Positions 33,958 through 41,759 are shown, counted from the first letter of the stretch. The stretch: DNA of 64,000 bases from Lachnospiraceae bacterium (GCA_014804785.1 JAAUZD010000023.1:311528-375527); one strand, 5' to 3'. Translations and numbers: made by a program. The notes: generated from the letters alone by a model not told the origin.

Positions 33958-34470
33958 TTATTTGCTTTCTTCCAGATTGCGGCCGCACATAGGGCAGCAC
34001 TTAATTTTTATATTTTCAATAAAACCCGGATAAGCTTCATTGAAAATTTGTAAATATGCGCCCTGAATTGAAATGAAAATTCGCGGATCTGCTTCTTCTA
34101 TAACTGCCAATGTTTCCCCCGGCGTCCCGCAATATTCGCATGTACAGCGCTTTTCTGTTACCTTTTTATATATTTCTTCCGCGAATTCTTCCGCTTCTTC
34201 TTCGTTGAACGGCTCCCCTTCGCAATACTGCATAAAATGCTTGTATTCATGTGCAAGTGTTTTTATCAGGCTTTCTTCTCCGCCCGGCATATCTCCCGCG
34301 ATAAATATTTCTAATGTTTCCGGTACAAATACGCCGAAGCCTATTCCGTCCGGCGTTTCTATTGTGTCGTAACCTTCCACAACATGAACGATCGCCCTTT
34401 TATCCTGCGGATAATTGTCAATCAAATAATTTGACGCCTTCAAAAAGTTGCTGCTTTCACCTTCTAACAT
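33958..34470 (-). CDS. Zinc metallopeptidase-like protein with C-terminal zinc ribbon
   Basis: 170 residues. HEYKH in TLAHEYKHFMQY near residue 90 is the HExxH metallopeptidase motif. The C-terminal part has CEYCG and CCPMCG, likely two halves of zinc-binding sites. It may be a phage peptidase; no ImmA-type repressor partner is adjacent, so its target is unknown. Overlaps the previous gene by 7 nt. Confidence 0.7.
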   Translation of the reverse strand: MLEGESSNFLKASNYLIDNYPQDKRAIVHVVEGYDTIETPDGIGFGVFVPETLEIFIAGDMPGGEESLIKTLAHEYKHFMQYCEGEPFNEEEAEEFAEEIYKKVTEKRCTCEYCGTPGETLAVIEEADPRIFISIQGAYLQIFNEAYPGFIENIKIKCCPMCGRNLEESK

Positions 34471-34784
34471 TTTTCGCCTTCCTTTTTAAAGCCTTCTATT
34501 ATAATTTTCCTTATGTTTTCCATTGTGCAATCTTCTTTTGTATATTCCGACTTACACATAAAAACCTTTCTTTCATCTTCTCCGGCTCCAAATACAAGAT
34601 CTGCCCGCAATCCTTCGTTGTGCTGTCTTCCGCTTCTGTAACTGATCCGGCAAGTTGGCGTTATTATTTCAAGTTGCGGCCTTTTCGCTTGTGGCTTCCC
34701 GTATTTTGAAAATCTCAAAAGATCCTCTTTCCACCAATTCAGCGCCGCTTCTTTTGTGGCGGCAAGAATAATAATTTCTAACAT
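34464..34784 (-). CDS. Phage protein, unknown function
   Basis: 106 residues, alpha/beta (LEIIILAATKEAALNWWKEDLLRF; ADLVFGAGEDERKVFM). The build resembles a short P-loop-like or Rossmann-like protein, but no P-loop is visible. No family recognised. It lies three bases after the MazG-like gene. Confidence 0.5.
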   Translation of the reverse strand: MLEIIILAATKEAALNWWKEDLLRFSKYGKPQAKRPQLEIITPTCRISYRSGRQHNEGLRADLVFGAGEDERKVFMCKSEYTKEDCTMENIRKIIIEGFKKEGEKC

Positions 34785-34787
34785 TTT

Positions 34788-35057
34788 TTACTTTCCTTTC
34801 AGGCGTTCTTCCAGACGTTTGATCTTTTCATTTATGAAGTGATTTATCTTCCCTTTGTTTTCAAAGATAATTTCAAGCTGCTTCAACATAATATAGACGT
34901 CTGCCATTTCTTCGGAAATATTGCTTTCCCTTCCCCTACGGTTATTAAGAAGCGCTTTTGTCAATTCTGCCATTTCTTCGATCATCATATCTGTTTGGGC
35001 TGCTTCTCCCCATGTTTTAACCGCTTTTTCTAATACTTCATATTGCTTTTTATTCAT
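34788..35057 (-). CDS. MazG-like nucleotide pyrophosphohydrolase
   Basis: 89 residues, all helical. The EEMAELTKALL and EEMADVYIMLKQLE motifs form the E-x2-E and E-x2-D metal site of the all-alpha NTP pyrophosphatase fold. Phage MazG-like enzymes hydrolyse nucleotides, and may lower stress nucleotides or altered dNTPs. The start uses the AAGGAATTTAACC leader complementary to the sRNA candidate. Confidence 0.85.
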   Translation of the reverse strand: MNKKQYEVLEKAVKTWGEAAQTDMMIEEMAELTKALLNNRRGRESNISEEMADVYIMLKQLEIIFENKGKINHFINEKIKRLEERLKGK

Positions 35058-35070
35058 GGTTAAATTCCTT

Positions 35071-35868
35071 TCAAAATAGTGTTAGCTGCTGTTCGCGCGG
35101 CGGCCGATTACACCAAATAATTTCCTTCCGGGGCTTCGCGTTTTGCGCATAATTTGAAAATTCTTCCCGGCGCCAACCGGAAAGCATATCGTCGTATAGT
35201 TCCGAAGCATAGCCGGAAATAACAACCGGGCCTTTATGCTGCAATAGCGTTTCTAATAATTCCACGTGATCGGCGTCCGTCATTTCGTCTTTGTACTGCT
35301 TCCGGTTCCGCGTAGAAAGAACATAAGGCGGATCGCAATATATCAGGACATTTTCAAAATTGAAGCGCCGGATCACTTCGACGGCCGCTTTCTGCTCTAT
35401 CTGTACGCCCCGCAACCGTTCCGCGGCTTCAAAAATCTTCCTGGGAATGTTGCGCCAATCTTCGGCAGCATAGGCCCTTTCGCGCCCCTGAATGTCGGAC
35501 TTCCACCCGACTTTTTCCCCGGTAGTCCTGAAGCCGTGGCCCATATTCAGACGGATATAAAAGAAGACGGCAGCTTCCAGACTGCTTTCAGGTTCCCTTT
35601 GACAAGCTTCTTCATATGCTGCCCGCGCATACGGTGTATAATATATTTCATGTGCCAATTTTTCGGGATCGTCTTTTATCCACTTGAAAAGGTTTATCAC
35701 GTCGCCGTTAATATCGTTTATTGTTTCAATATCCGATCGCGGTTTATTGAAGAACACGCCGCCGGAACCGAAGAACGGTTCTAAATAACTATGATGATCC
35801 GGAAAATTCCGAATGATCCACGCCGCCGATCCCCACTTACTACCCGGATATTTCATAATTGCTTTCAT
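35071..35868 (-). CDS. D12-class DNA adenine methyltransferase (Dam-like)
   Basis: 265 residues from the ATG beginning MKAIMKYPGSKW after AGGGGG. D12-class motifs: SAM-binding EPFFGSGGVF and catalytic DPPY near residue 190. It methylates adenine in a site that cannot be read here; GATC is the usual target of this class. It lies directly after the VR2 target gene. Extending the frame upstream would run into VR2 and is not supported. Confidence 0.9.
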   Translation of the reverse strand: MKAIMKYPGSKWGSAAWIIRNFPDHHSYLEPFFGSGGVFFNKPRSDIETINDINGDVINLFKWIKDDPEKLAHEIYYTPYARAAYEEACQREPESSLEAAVFFYIRLNMGHGFRTTGEKVGWKSDIQGRERAYAAEDWRNIPRKIFEAAERLRGVQIEQKAAVEVIRRFNFENVLIYCDPPYVLSTRNRKQYKDEMTDADHVELLETLLQHKGPVVISGYASELYDDMLSGWRREEFSNYAQNAKPRKEIIWCNRPPREQQLTLF

Positions 35869-35880
35869 ATTGCCCCCTAT

Positions 35881-35902
35881 GCCCGCCCCGGCCGGGACGG
35901 GC
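35881..35902. repeat. Hairpin after VR2 (candidate DGR homing signal)
   Basis: On the minus strand GCCCGTCCC pairs with GGGGCGGGC (one G-T pair) around GGCC. Exactly 28 nt separate it from the VR2 end at 35931, the same distance as for VR1. Confidence 0.75.
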
Positions 35903-35912
35903 GATTTTATGA

Positions 35913-36878
35913 TTATTCGATTACAAATAGCGGGGCAAGGGCCAAATCGTTGGCGGCGCCGGTGTAGTTGCTGTTGCCGTAGCCGAAATAGCAAAAGTGC
36001 GTCGTGTTCGCCGCCGAAGGGTCAGCCGTCCAAAAGGCCCGAAGATCGCCTTCTTCGTCAACTATAAGGCGATTTATTCTTTCTTTCAGATAGTCGAATA
36101 CTTTGTCAACGTCGTTATATTCCGCGTATCTATTGCAGCCCATGACTTCAAATTCAGAAGGAAGGAAAAGGAAGTCGTCGGACAGTGTTCTTTTTCCGTT
36201 GATCTTCTGGTTTGTATCATGCTTTACGATCACGGCCTGCAATTCATCAGGCAGAAGCGGGAAGAAGTCTTCATTCAGAAGGCGCCGGGCTTCGCAATCA
36301 TGCCACCCGCCCGCGTTGGTGTGTTCTTTGTTCATTCCTGCGAATGTCAAAGGCTCCACAATGCGGAAAACGGCGTCGCGCATGTTATAATGGTTTATAC
36401 CTATAACGACCGCTTTCGCGGGCCTTCCGTCTTTCAATGTGAAGTGAATTTCCGTTCCCGGAAGAAATTCAGCCGCGTTTCCTTCCTGAATGGTTTTTTG
36501 AATGTCGGCCCAATCCCGGCGGCGCTGCTTGCGTTCGTATAACTTGACTTCGCCCACGCGGACGCCTTCTTCCTGCGCCTGCTGCCCGGCGTCGCCTTCC
36601 TGCTGCCCTGCTGCGGCTTGCCGCTTTGCTTCCCGCCGCGCTGCTTCTAATGCTTTGTGAATTTCTTCCGGATCCGGCATGTGGCAAGTGATCCCCGTTA
36701 CCTGAATTCCTTCTTCCTTTTCCCCGGTCATAACTTCCCTTAAAAATTTGTGTGGTACGTCGCACTTGATCCCGTTCATAAGAAGATCGTGTTTTACTGC
36801 TTTCGTTGTCAGGCCGTGAAGCTGCTTGAAATTCAGTTCGATTTTGTCTTCTGCTGCGAATAAGTCTACAAGTCCCAT
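35913..36878 (-). CDS. DGR target protein 2, DUF6273-like with variable C-terminus, in the early region
   Basis: 321 residues. Residues ~1-75 form an N-terminal domain; ~75-105 is an Ala/Gln/Gly linker with two CCTGCTGCC copies; ~140-321 matches DUF6273-like DGR target domains (FRIVEPLTFAG; NAGGWHDCEARRLLNEDFFPLLPDEL; FLFLPSEFEVMG). The last ~40 residues are VR2. There is no signal peptide or membrane helix, and its neighbours are methyltransferases and replication genes, so the protein probably acts inside the cell. It uses a variant of the AAGGAATTTAAC leader. Confidence 0.88.
   Translation of the reverse strand: MGLVDLFAAEDKIELNFKQLHGLTTKAVKHDLLMNGIKCDVPHKFLREVMTGEKEEGIQVTGITCHMPDPEEIHKALEAARREAKRQAAAGQQEGDAGQQAQEEGVRVGEVKLYERKQRRRDWADIQKTIQEGNAAEFLPGTEIHFTLKDGRPAKAVVIGINHYNMRDAVFRIVEPLTFAGMNKEHTNAGGWHDCEARRLLNEDFFPLLPDELQAVIVKHDTNQKINGKRTLSDDFLFLPSEFEVMGCNRYAEYNDVDKVFDYLKERINRLIVDEEGDLRAFWTADPSAANTTHFCYFGYGNSNYTGAANDLALAPLFVIE
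35931..36037 (-). repeat. DGR variable repeat 2 (VR2), remote
   Basis: 107 bp matching the first 110 bp of the TR with one AAC codon deleted. All nine substitutions are at template adenines. It lacks the TR's first ~13 bp of similarity at the 5' end. Confidence 0.93.
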
Positions 36879-36909
36879 TTTGTTAAATTCCTTTCTTTTT
36901 TGTTATATT

Positions 36910-37017
36910 TCACAAGTCAAACACTTCATTTATAGCCGTACACGTCACAAGCGCACCCAAAACGGCGGCGCCTAATAAAATAGCCAATATTAAAAGTGTT
37001 ACAACTGCGATTTTCAT
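36910..37017 (-). CDS. Short membrane peptide
   Basis: 35 residues from the ATG beginning MKIAVVTLLILAILLG, a single hydrophobic helix with a short C-terminal tail. A GGGAG ribosome binding site lies about 12 bases upstream. Unknown role; might affect phage entry or exclusion, which is speculation. Confidence 0.45.
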   Translation of the reverse strand: MKIAVVTLLILAILLGAAVLGALVTCTAINEVFDL

Positions 37018-37109
37018 TTTTCTTTTTCTCCCTCTGCCGCCGGACTGCTTTTTCTTTTCCCCTGCCTGCTGCCGTGGTATAATCACGGTATGGAAAGGGG
37101 GTGTTTTCA

Positions 37110-37292
37110 ATGTCCGAAATTGATATTGATCCGAAACCCGGAAATATAGCCGATATTTTCAAGTTAAAAACCGATAAGCGTATAGGCGATAGCCTGCTTT
37201 TGGACGAACAAACGCGCACCGTTTTTTCTGTTCTGCAGGAAGAAATGTTTGACGCTTTGCGGCTTCTTGAAAATGCTATTATTTCCAAGTGA
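37110..37292 (+). CDS. Small phage protein on the plus strand, unknown function
   Basis: 60 residues from ATG 37110 after AAAGGGGGTG. An extended -10 TGGTATAAT lies just upstream, at 37074-37082. The protein is acidic and likely helical (IGDSLLLDEQTRTVFSVLQEEMFDALRLLENA). It runs opposite to its neighbours, so it may be expressed in the lysogen. Confidence 0.55.
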   Translation: MSEIDIDPKPGNIADIFKLKTDKRIGDSLLLDEQTRTVFSVLQEEMFDALRLLENAIISK

Positions 37293-37307
37293 CGCGACGG
37301 CCCCGGT

Positions 37308-37493
37308 TTATGTCCGGGGCTGCTTCCGCTTGTACGGCGTTCCCTGCTCTGCCAATTCATTTTTGATAATATTTTTCATTAACTCCGGTATAAGCATTAC
37401 TTCCGCAAGTGTCAGGCCCTTTTCTTCGGCCCGGTCAAGTGCTTCATGTGCCAACGCTCCGGCCGTTTTCAGTCTTTTTTCTGCGTCTGTCAT
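37308..37493 (-). CDS. Small helical phage protein, unknown function
   Basis: 61 residues, helical (AEKRLKTAGALAHEALDRAEEKGLTLAEV), with a basic tail. Convergent with the gene at 37110-37292. No family recognised. Confidence 0.5.
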   Translation of the reverse strand: MTDAEKRLKTAGALAHEALDRAEEKGLTLAEVMLIPELMKNIIKNELAEQGTPYKRKQPRT

Positions 37494-37569
37494 ATTCAGG
37501 CTCCCTTCTTTGTTTGCCCTGCTGCCGTCCTTATGCTATGATTAAAATAAAATGAAAGGCGGCGTTGTT

Positions 37570-37971
37570 ATGGCTATTGAATTTCGATTTGATCCGGAAA
37601 ATAAAAGTATTTTTATTGGTGAACCTGAAAAGGAATTGTCTTTGACTTCCGACGAAGAAACCCTTCTTGAAACCGTGTGTTCATTTATCGCCGATCATGT
37701 TGATGTTTCTATGTTAGGTATAGAAAAGCGTTCAAATGATTACATAAGCATAATTTACGGCGGTATGAATGATTTTCTTCGCTTCAAGTACACTTCCCGG
37801 ACAAAATGGATCTCCCTTCGGCTTCCTATTCCTTTACAAAAGGAAAATGAAAACAATCCTTTGTTTTCTGCTCAAAAGAATAAGCGTCAATTACATTGGA
37901 AAGCTTCGCTTTCTTCTCTTGACGATCTGGAAGCCCTGAAACCCTTTATAATTGCTTCATGTGTTCCCTGA
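37570..37971 (+). CDS. Phage protein on the plus strand, unknown function
   Basis: 133 residues from ATG 37570 after AAAGGCGG. Beta-rich (EFRFDPENKSIFIGE) with a helix (DEETLLETVCSFIADH). No family recognised. Like the gene at 37110 it runs opposite to the early operon, so it may belong to a lysogen-expressed set such as superinfection exclusion; that is inference from orientation. Confidence 0.55.
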   Translation: MAIEFRFDPENKSIFIGEPEKELSLTSDEETLLETVCSFIADHVDVSMLGIEKRSNDYISIIYGGMNDFLRFKYTSRTKWISLRLPIPLQKENENNPLFSAQKNKRQLHWKASLSSLDDLEALKPFIIASCVP

Positions 37972-37987
37972 TATGTGGCGGCGCCTT

Positions 37988-38236
37988 TTATGCGGGCGCC
38001 GCTGCTAACATTCCCGCAGGGGCTTCTATTTCCCCGAAAATGTCTTCAAATTGGCAAGCGTAAAATTTCATCAGCTTTACGATCTCCGAAAGTTCAAATT
38101 CTACTTCCCCGCGAAGTCTTCTTCTGGTGCTGTCTTCGCTAATCTCTAAAACCTTCGAGAGATCCGCGACGTTATTTCCGTTATAGGCCATTTTTGCTTT
38201 TAACTTTGGGTATTTGTTAATCAATGGTTTTGCCAT
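37988..38236 (-). CDS. Cro-like helix-turn-helix regulator
   Basis: 82 residues from ATG 38234-38236 after GGAGA. The helix-turn-helix is NVADLSKVLEISEDSTRRRLRG, like XRE-family regulators. It faces the repressor gene at 38414 across a divergent promoter region, so it is likely the lytic regulator, first in the leftward early operon. Confidence 0.82.
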   Translation of the reverse strand: MAKPLINKYPKLKAKMAYNGNNVADLSKVLEISEDSTRRRLRGEVEFELSEIVKLMKFYACQFEDIFGEIEAPAGMLAAAPA

Positions 38237-38284
38237 TCTTCCGATCTCCTTTCCTAAACGCAATTTGTGTTTGTTGATGGTTAT

Positions 38285-38313
38285 ATAATAAACTCATTTC
38301 GTGTTTGTGTCAA
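38285..38313 (-). promoter_or_regulatory. Leftward early promoter
   Basis: On the minus strand TTGACA (38308-38313), 17-bp spacer, TATTAT (38285-38290). It drives the Cro-like gene and probably the early operon. Imperfect dyads of the type AAAC-N-GTTT overlap it. Confidence 0.82.
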
Positions 38314-38356
38314 GCGCATTTTATAATTAAATTATTGCATTTTGCGTTTATACCCC

Positions 38357-38385
38357 TTTACAAGTCGCATTTTTGCGTTTATAAT
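38357..38385 (+). promoter_or_regulatory. Repressor promoter
   Basis: TTTACA (38357-38362), 17-bp spacer, TATAAT (38380-38385), upstream of the repressor at 38414. Direct repeats of TTTTGCGTTTATA (near 38340 and 38371) overlap it and match half-sites near the leftward promoter; they are candidate operators. Confidence 0.8.
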
Positions 38386-38413
38386 GTATTCATGTGGAAA
38401 GGTGGTGAAAGAA

Positions 38414-38818
38414 ATGACGAAAATTCCGGCGAAGACACACGGCGAAGATTACGAACGTTTCGGCCGCAATCTTGCAGCTATGAGAAATAAAATCGGTTTG
38501 TCGCAATATGAAATCGCTGAAAAATTAGGTATGTTACAAAGTACCTATGCCGGATATGAAACCGGAACAAGAAAAATTCCTTTATCTGTTATTGTTCAGT
38601 TATCGAAATTTTTTAATGTTGAAGCGGGTGTTTTGATTGGCCTTTCTGATTATGTCCCGCCAAAACAACCCGAATTTGAATTGAAAGAAAGCGAAAAGAA
38701 TTTGATTTCTACATATCGAAAACTAAACCGGGAAGGAAAACAAAAGCTTTGTGAACGTGCGGACGAATTGCTTGATCTAGGCTATATCGAAAAAGGGGAC
38801 GCCGCAAAAATGGCGTAA
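38414..38818 (+). CDS. XRE-family phage repressor (cI-like)
   Basis: 134 residues from ATG 38414, after GGTGGTGAAA. The N-terminal ~65 residues have a complete helix-turn-helix (NKIGLSQYEIAEKLGMLQSTYAGYETG). The rest is a helical oligomerisation region; no LexA-type peptidase domain is present, so induction would not be by RecA-type self-cleavage. Divergent from the Cro-like gene. Confidence 0.85.
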   Translation: MTKIPAKTHGEDYERFGRNLAAMRNKIGLSQYEIAEKLGMLQSTYAGYETGTRKIPLSVIVQLSKFFNVEAGVLIGLSDYVPPKQPEFELKESEKNLISTYRKLNREGKQKLCERADELLDLGYIEKGDAAKMA

Positions 38819-38865
38819 AATACCGATATAAAGAAAAAGGAAATATTATTGAATTGAATTTCGGA

Positions 38866-38990
38866 AAATAAAACGCCCCACGGCTGCAACCGTCAGGCGC
38901 TTTATATAGATCGTTACCCGTCAACCCTGCGGGGCTGCTATGATAACACCTTCGACAAGTGATATTATAGCATGAAGTCCCGCTATTTTA
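38866..38990. other. Structured 212-bp noncoding gap between repressor and integrase
   Basis: The gap 38819-39030 has no gene. Around 38875-38937 nested inverted repeats are seen: GCCCC with GGGGC far apart, inside which CGCC/GGCG and ACGG/CCGT form an imperfect hairpin, then a second stem near ACCCGTCAACCC. Further on, CTATTTTAAAGGGCTTC precedes the integrase. It could be a structured RNA leader, a repressor terminator or a site for the integrase directionality. Confidence 0.4.
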
Positions 38991-39030
38991 AAGGGCTTCT
39001 TTTTTACGCCCTTTTTTAGAAGGTGAATAA

Positions 39031-40770
39031 ATGGCATATGCAAAAATGATGAAGGCGGCAGCCGCCGCCGGAAAAATTGTCGCGCTTTATGTGCGCGTGT
39101 CTACCGGGTATCAGGTAGACAAAGACAGTCTTCCTTTCCAGAAAAAAGAATTGAAGTCATATTGTGAACATGTTCTTCATATCGACAAAAGCCGGATTGA
39201 AGTTTTCGAGGACGCCGGGAAGTCTGCCAAGAATACCGATCGGCCCGCTTTTCAAAGAATGATGAACAAAGTTAAGGCCGGGCAAGTGTCCCATGTTATC
39301 GTCTATAAGCTTGACCGCATTTCCCGCGATCTTGTGGACTTTTCGATCATGTGGAAGGATTTCAAGGCGGCCCGCGTGACTTTTATTTCCCTGAATGAAC
39401 AATTTGACACTTCTTCCGCAATCGGTGAAGCCGTCCTGAAAATTATACTTGTGTTTGCTGAATTAGAAAGAAAGTTGACTTCTGAACGGGTAAAAGATAT
39501 TATGATCGGCCGGGCGCATGAAGGAAAATGGAACGGCGCCCGTATGCCTTATGGTTGGAAATGGAATTCCGAAAAACAGTTCCCGGAACATAACCCGGAA
39601 GAAATTCAGGCGGCCCGGCTTATCTATTCCATGTATGAAAAAACAAAGTCTTCTAGTAAAGTCCGGGACTACCTGAACGGAAACGACATTCCCACGAAGC
39701 GCGGCGGCGAATGGACAACGAAGACTATATCGGACTATATCAGAAACCCCATGAATAAAGGCGACTATCGCTATAATTACCGGGAAAGCCCCCACGGGAA
39801 GAAGAAGCCAGAAGAAGAAGTCGTCTACATGGAAGGCGTATTCCCGCCGCTTGTGGATCCGGATCAATGGAACCGCTGCAACGCTATCATGGATCATAAC
39901 GCCGAACGGCTCCGCAACGCGGGCGCGGCCCATAATCAAAAACACGTCCACCCGTTCGCCGGGCTTATTGTCTGCGGCGCCTGCGGATATTATTTTCAGT
40001 CTATGAAGCCGGATCGCCCACGTGCTAACGGCTTCCGGCCGTCCCTTTATCGCTGTTCTGGACGTGTGACGAAAAGATCCTGCACCGCCCCCGGCGCTTC
40101 GGACGTTAAGATCGGCCCCGTGGTCTTCAACTTCATTTCGCATATTGTCGCCGCTACTAAAAAACGTCAGGATATAAAGACGCCGGAAGAATTAGAAAGC
40201 CTGCTTCTTTCCGGGCCTGAATTCGCCCCGATCGCCTATATTGAAGAAAGTTCCCTTCGTGAGATTTTCGACGCGCTGCAGGGCCGTTCACGGTCAAAAG
40301 ACGGGCTTTATTTGCCGGAACCATTGTCGCGTCAGGCGGCGCCGGATCCGGGCAGTATTGAAGCGAAACGGGCCGAAGCTGCCAAAATAGGCCGGGCGCT
40401 TGAACGCCTGAAAAAGCTTTTTCTTTTTGATGATAGCGCTATGAATGAAAAGGAATATCTTTCGACGCGGGCAGAATTGACGGAACAACTAACCCGGTTA
40501 AATAATGAGATAAGCGACGCCGAAGAAGCAAGCTTCGGACGTGTGGAAGAATTAAACTTCGTCAATTCCGCTTCTTCCTTCCTGCTGTCCTACTCTATCC
40601 AATCCGGCGAACATATTCAGTATAACGAATTCGCGGCAGCAGTAGACGATCAAGTTTTGAAAGATTTCCTGAATTTGATTATAGATCATATTGTCGTTAG
40701 CGAAGCCCACGTCGCCGAAATACACTTCAAAAGCGGTCTTCATGCAAAATTTATCTATAAATCATCATAA
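39031..40770 (+). CDS. Large serine recombinase (integrase)
   Basis: 579 residues. Catalytic Ser24 in YVRVSTGYQ, then YKLDRISRD and the resolvase domain (to ~165), a recombinase domain (~180-300), a zinc ribbon (CGACGYYF; YRCSGRVTKRSCTAPG near 320-365), and a coiled coil (~450-510). Large serine integrases recombine short attB/attP with a small identical core, which agrees with the 11-bp core in miaB. No excision factor is obvious; candidates are the small adjacent genes. Confidence 0.95.
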   Translation: MAYAKMMKAAAAAGKIVALYVRVSTGYQVDKDSLPFQKKELKSYCEHVLHIDKSRIEVFEDAGKSAKNTDRPAFQRMMNKVKAGQVSHVIVYKLDRISRDLVDFSIMWKDFKAARVTFISLNEQFDTSSAIGEAVLKIILVFAELERKLTSERVKDIMIGRAHEGKWNGARMPYGWKWNSEKQFPEHNPEEIQAARLIYSMYEKTKSSSKVRDYLNGNDIPTKRGGEWTTKTISDYIRNPMNKGDYRYNYRESPHGKKKPEEEVVYMEGVFPPLVDPDQWNRCNAIMDHNAERLRNAGAAHNQKHVHPFAGLIVCGACGYYFQSMKPDRPRANGFRPSLYRCSGRVTKRSCTAPGASDVKIGPVVFNFISHIVAATKKRQDIKTPEELESLLLSGPEFAPIAYIEESSLREIFDALQGRSRSKDGLYLPEPLSRQAAPDPGSIEAKRAEAAKIGRALERLKKLFLFDDSAMNEKEYLSTRAELTEQLTRLNNEISDAEEASFGRVEELNFVNSASSFLLSYSIQSGEHIQYNEFAAAVDDQVLKDFLNLIIDHIVVSEAHVAEIHFKSGLHAKFIYKSS

Positions 40771-40811
40771 AACAAGCGGGCGTCCTGCTGCCGGGCGTCC
40801 GCTTCCTGCTT

Positions 40812-40973
40812 TCATTCTTTTTTCAGTATTCCTTTTAAAATTCTGTATGCTGATTCGATAGCGCCTTCGCCCGTCAGTCTTTTCATGATAAATTCTTCCG
40901 CCTTCACCGCAAAATAAAATATTGTCCCGGCTCCCGTCCAACATAAAACGCATATTGTGATATATTCTATCAT
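40812..40973 (-). CDS. Small membrane protein downstream of the RHH gene
   Basis: 53 residues from ATG 40971-40973 after GGGGGG. An N-terminal hydrophobic helix (ITICVLCWTGAGTIFYFAV) and a short amphipathic tail. Function unknown. The palindrome at 40986 precedes its ribosome binding site. Confidence 0.5.
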   Translation of the reverse strand: MIEYITICVLCWTGAGTIFYFAVKAEEFIMKRLTGEGAIESAYRILKGILKKE

Positions 40974-40985
40974 GTGTCCCCCCTT

Positions 40986-40999
40986 ATATTGCGCAATAT
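40986..40999. promoter_or_regulatory. Perfect dispersed palindrome at the end of the RHH gene
   Basis: ATATTGCGCAATAT between the RHH-protein stop and the next gene start. Confidence 0.6.
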
Positions 41000-41466
41000 T
41001 AAAGCGTGATCTTTTCGACTTCAAAATTAAACATATCACAATATGCCTTCACCTGTTCGATCGCCCTTTGTGCGTTGAATTTCTTCGTGAAGACTTTCGC
41101 TTCCTGCCTTTCAGAAGAAACAACCGGGTATTTCTTCCCGTCCTGCTTATATGTCCCGCCGACATAATAATTTTGTTTGCCACTGTCAACCACAATGAAG
41201 CCAACTTCCCCGGCCTTTTGTTTCGGCGCCTTCTTTGCGGCCTGCTTCGGTTCTGCAGGTTCCGGCTTCTTTTCTTCCGGCCCACTTCCAGACATGCGGG
41301 CGTCGATCGCGGCGTTTATGAAGTCATTGACGCTTTTTCCTTCGGCTGCTGCCGCTGCCTTGATCTTTTCCTTTTTTCCCTTCGGTACTGTCAGATTAAC
41401 ACGATCATATTTTTCTTTGATGAAGTTATTCTGATAGCTGAATTGATCGAATTTCTTTTCTTCCAT
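40999..41466 (-). CDS. Ribbon-helix-helix-like phage protein
   Basis: 155 residues. DRVNLTVPKGKKEKIKAAAAAEGKS(VN) near residues 21-45 resembles a ribbon-helix-helix DNA-binding domain. Then a Pro/Lys/Ala-rich linker (55-85) and a C-terminal alpha/beta domain. RHH proteins often bind short palindromes, and one palindrome abuts this gene's stop, so it is a candidate binder of the dispersed sites; that is inference. Confidence 0.65.
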   Translation of the reverse strand: MEEKKFDQFSYQNNFIKEKYDRVNLTVPKGKKEKIKAAAAAEGKSVNDFINAAIDARMSGSGPEEKKPEPAEPKQAAKKAPKQKAGEVGFIVVDSGKQNYYVGGTYKQDGKKYPVVSSERQEAKVFTKKFNAQRAIEQVKAYCDMFNFEVEKITL

Positions 41467-41759
41467 GTTTCCCCACCTTCCATATTATTTTTAAAGCAAC
41501 TTTTCGGGCGTTGTAAGATCCCCGGTTTTCAATGGTACTTCTTTATTTTTTGACGTGGTATAGAAACGGGTGTAACCTTCCCGCGCCGCCCTGTTCACAT
41601 TAAACCCGGCCGAAACTTGTCAAACAACATTACAACGCCCTATCGTTGCACCCGTCAGCATTTATAAAGGCTTCGGACTTTCACGAACCCCCGCGGGCTG
41701 TTCGTGGCTGCTTTAGTGCTTCCGCCGGGCGGTTCCCCGTTCCGCCCGGCGCCTGCGGC
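41467..41759. other. 293-bp gap with strong hairpins, no gene seen
   Basis: I see no gene. A perfect 10-bp stem CGCCGGGCGG with CCGCCCGGCG (41723-41751, 9-nt loop) lies just after the 41760 gene's stop, and CACGAAC/GTTCGTG near 41678-41706 forms another. CAACGCCC, ACCCGTCA and related words recur. May be a structured RNA or terminators; no clear U-tract follows. Confidence 0.4.

Noticed and set aside
35869..35994. Upstream extension of the D12 methyltransferase into VR2
   Set aside because: Those codons are another frame of target gene 2; the methyltransferase has a good ribosome binding site and family start at 35866-35868.
38237..38413. The 14-bp dispersed palindrome as the operator of the repressor switch
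   Set aside because: The switch region has different repeats (TTTTGCGTTTATA and AAAC-type half-sites) and no copy of ATATTGCGCAATAT.
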